Below are positions 5,430 to 6,044 of a DNA stretch of 6,044 bases, piece by piece. Position numbers and translations under genes: made by a program. This stretch comes from an uncultured Tannerella sp. Its GTDB lineage: Bacteria; Bacteroidota; Bacteroidia; Bacteroidales; Tannerellaceae. Position 1 is the stretch's first letter. Each line of letters starts with the position of its first letter. Location: NCBI GenBank assembly GCA_938036405.1, contig CALHPT010000209.1, forward strand, positions 1 through 6,044, written 5' to 3'. The notes beneath the pieces are model-generated. The model saw nothing but the letters and a program-made list of their open reading frames with translations. It had not been told where the DNA came from and searched no databases.

Positions 5430-5909
5430 TTATTCGTCGTCGGCGACGTTTTTCCGGCGTGAGGGGCGAGCGTAGCGCTGGCCGATCTCTTTGACGACGG
5501 CTTTGAGGGCGCCGTCGTATTTAGCGCCTCCCTTGAGGTAGGTGTAGGCCTCGTTGGCGTCGGCCAGGGCGTCGGCGGAGGCGGCGTGGATGGTGTCGTC
5601 GAGCTTTTCGAGCAGCGAGGCTACCGAGACGCGGAGGCCTTTGAGTCGGTGCATAAGCAGGACGTCTTGCTCAAATTCGTCTACATCGAACGTCTGCAAG
5701 AGGTATTGGGGAAAGTTTTGGGCGCCGCGGAGGGCCATGTCGACGAAGGCGGCCGTGCGCGGGCCGGAGGGCCTGATGCGCCGCTTGTCAGCAGTGGAGA
5801 GGGCGATTAGGAAGGGTAGTTCGGACTCGATTTTCTTGATCATCTCTTGGATTTTGTCGCATGATGCCTCGCTGAGCGTGGCCGAGATCAGGTTTTTCGT
5901 CTTGTTCAT
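5430..5909 (-). CDS. Conserved hypothetical helical protein of Bacteroidota
   Basis: A 159-residue soluble protein with no signal peptide, membrane segment or catalytic motif that I can identify. It is predicted mostly helical: a first helix around residues 14-30 (DKIQEMIKKIESELPFL), then LSTADKRRIRPSGPRTAAFVDMAL at about 37-60, and a long amphipathic region at 76-124. The C-terminus ends in a basic patch (RYARPSRRK) followed by an acidic end. The plan resembles a family of about 150-residue proteins of unknown function that I recall from many Bacteroidales genomes, with the pattern ...LPFL..L....R...PK.G.K..AFV..AL. I could not check this. The ATG at 5909 lacks a Shine-Dalgarno sequence, and the stop is TAA. 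It lies 158 bases upstream of moxR in the same direction and may be a separate unit, since moxR has its own promoter. No function is proposed. Confidence 0.82.
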   Translation of the reverse strand: MNKTKNLISATLSEASCDKIQEMIKKIESELPFLIALSTADKRRIRPSGPRTAAFVDMALRGAQNFPQYLLQTFDVDEFEQDVLLMHRLKGLRVSVASLLEKLDDTIHAASADALADANEAYTYLKGGAKYDGALKAVVKEIGQRYARPSRRKNVADDE

Positions 5910-5990
5910 CGCAGTAGGGGTTATGATTGATGGCGTAAAGGTAAGTCCTGAATTTGGATTGTTCGCGTGTGATGAAAGTTTGATGACGTA

Positions 5991-6020
5991 GAAAACTATT
6001 CGGAAATATCCCTCTGCAAA
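5991..6020 (-). promoter_or_regulatory. Possible promoter for the 159-residue hypothetical gene
   Basis: On the minus strand TTTG (6020-6017) is followed after 18 bases by TAGTTTTC (5998-5991). These resemble the Bacteroidota -33 TTTG and -7 TAnnTTTG elements, with one mismatch in the latter and a slightly short spacer. Transcription would begin near 5984, giving a leader of about 75 bases. A weaker alternative is TACCTTTA close to 5940. Apart from these, 5910-6044 shows no gene. Confidence 0.35.
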
Positions 6021-6044
6021 AGAAGAAGTTAGTCGGTCGTAGGC

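Noticed and set aside
5554..5991. Plus-strand open frame of 145 codons
   Set aside because: It is antisense to the 159-residue gene and Ser/Arg-rich. The minus-strand product looks like a normal soluble helical protein.

Overview
The window carries the 5' part of a Bacteroides-aerotolerance (Bat) type operon from a member of the Bacteroidota, all on the minus strand. Several things point to that phylum: the gene order moxR, DUF58, short BatD-like exported protein, batA, batB; a TAnnTTTG-type -7 promoter element in front of moxR; and starts that mostly lack a Shine-Dalgarno sequence. GC content is high for Bacteroidales (about 55-60% by eye). That fits high-GC lineages such as some oral Tannerella or Alistipes relatives, but the genus is a guess and nothing here fixes it.

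Layout, read in the direction of transcription (right to left). 6044-5910 is non-coding, with a tentative promoter. 5909-5430 encodes a 159-residue helical protein of unknown function. 5429-5272 is non-coding and holds the moxR promoter. 5271-4261 is the MoxR AAA+ ATPase. 4260-4159 is a 102-base gap with three 10-bp tandem repeats and a 9-bp-stem hairpin. 4158-3289 is a DUF58 protein with an intact MIDAS. 3276-2293 is a signal-peptide protein with one membrane segment. 2296-1307 is BatA and 1294-272 is BatB, both membrane-anchored von Willebrand factor A (vWA) proteins. 271-1 contains a small hairpin and then five tandem 42-bp units, each carrying a short palindrome, running to the window edge.

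From DUF58 to batB the genes are spaced by 12 bases or overlap by 4, so they are almost certainly co-transcribed. In this family MoxR ATPases are thought to act as chaperone-like AAA+ machines on partner proteins with vWA/MIDAS domains. Here one MoxR is paired with one soluble MIDAS protein (DUF58), two membrane-tethered MIDAS proteins (BatA, BatB) and an exported BatD-like subunit, suggesting an assembly at the inner membrane facing the periplasm. batC, batD and batE usually follow batB, but they are not in the window.

No wholly new protein system is visible. The least explained item is the 42-bp palindromic tandem array just after batB, where the operon would normally continue. Smaller oddities are the repeats and hairpin between moxR and the DUF58 gene, a duplicated moxR start region, and a perfect Shine-Dalgarno sequence in front of batA only.
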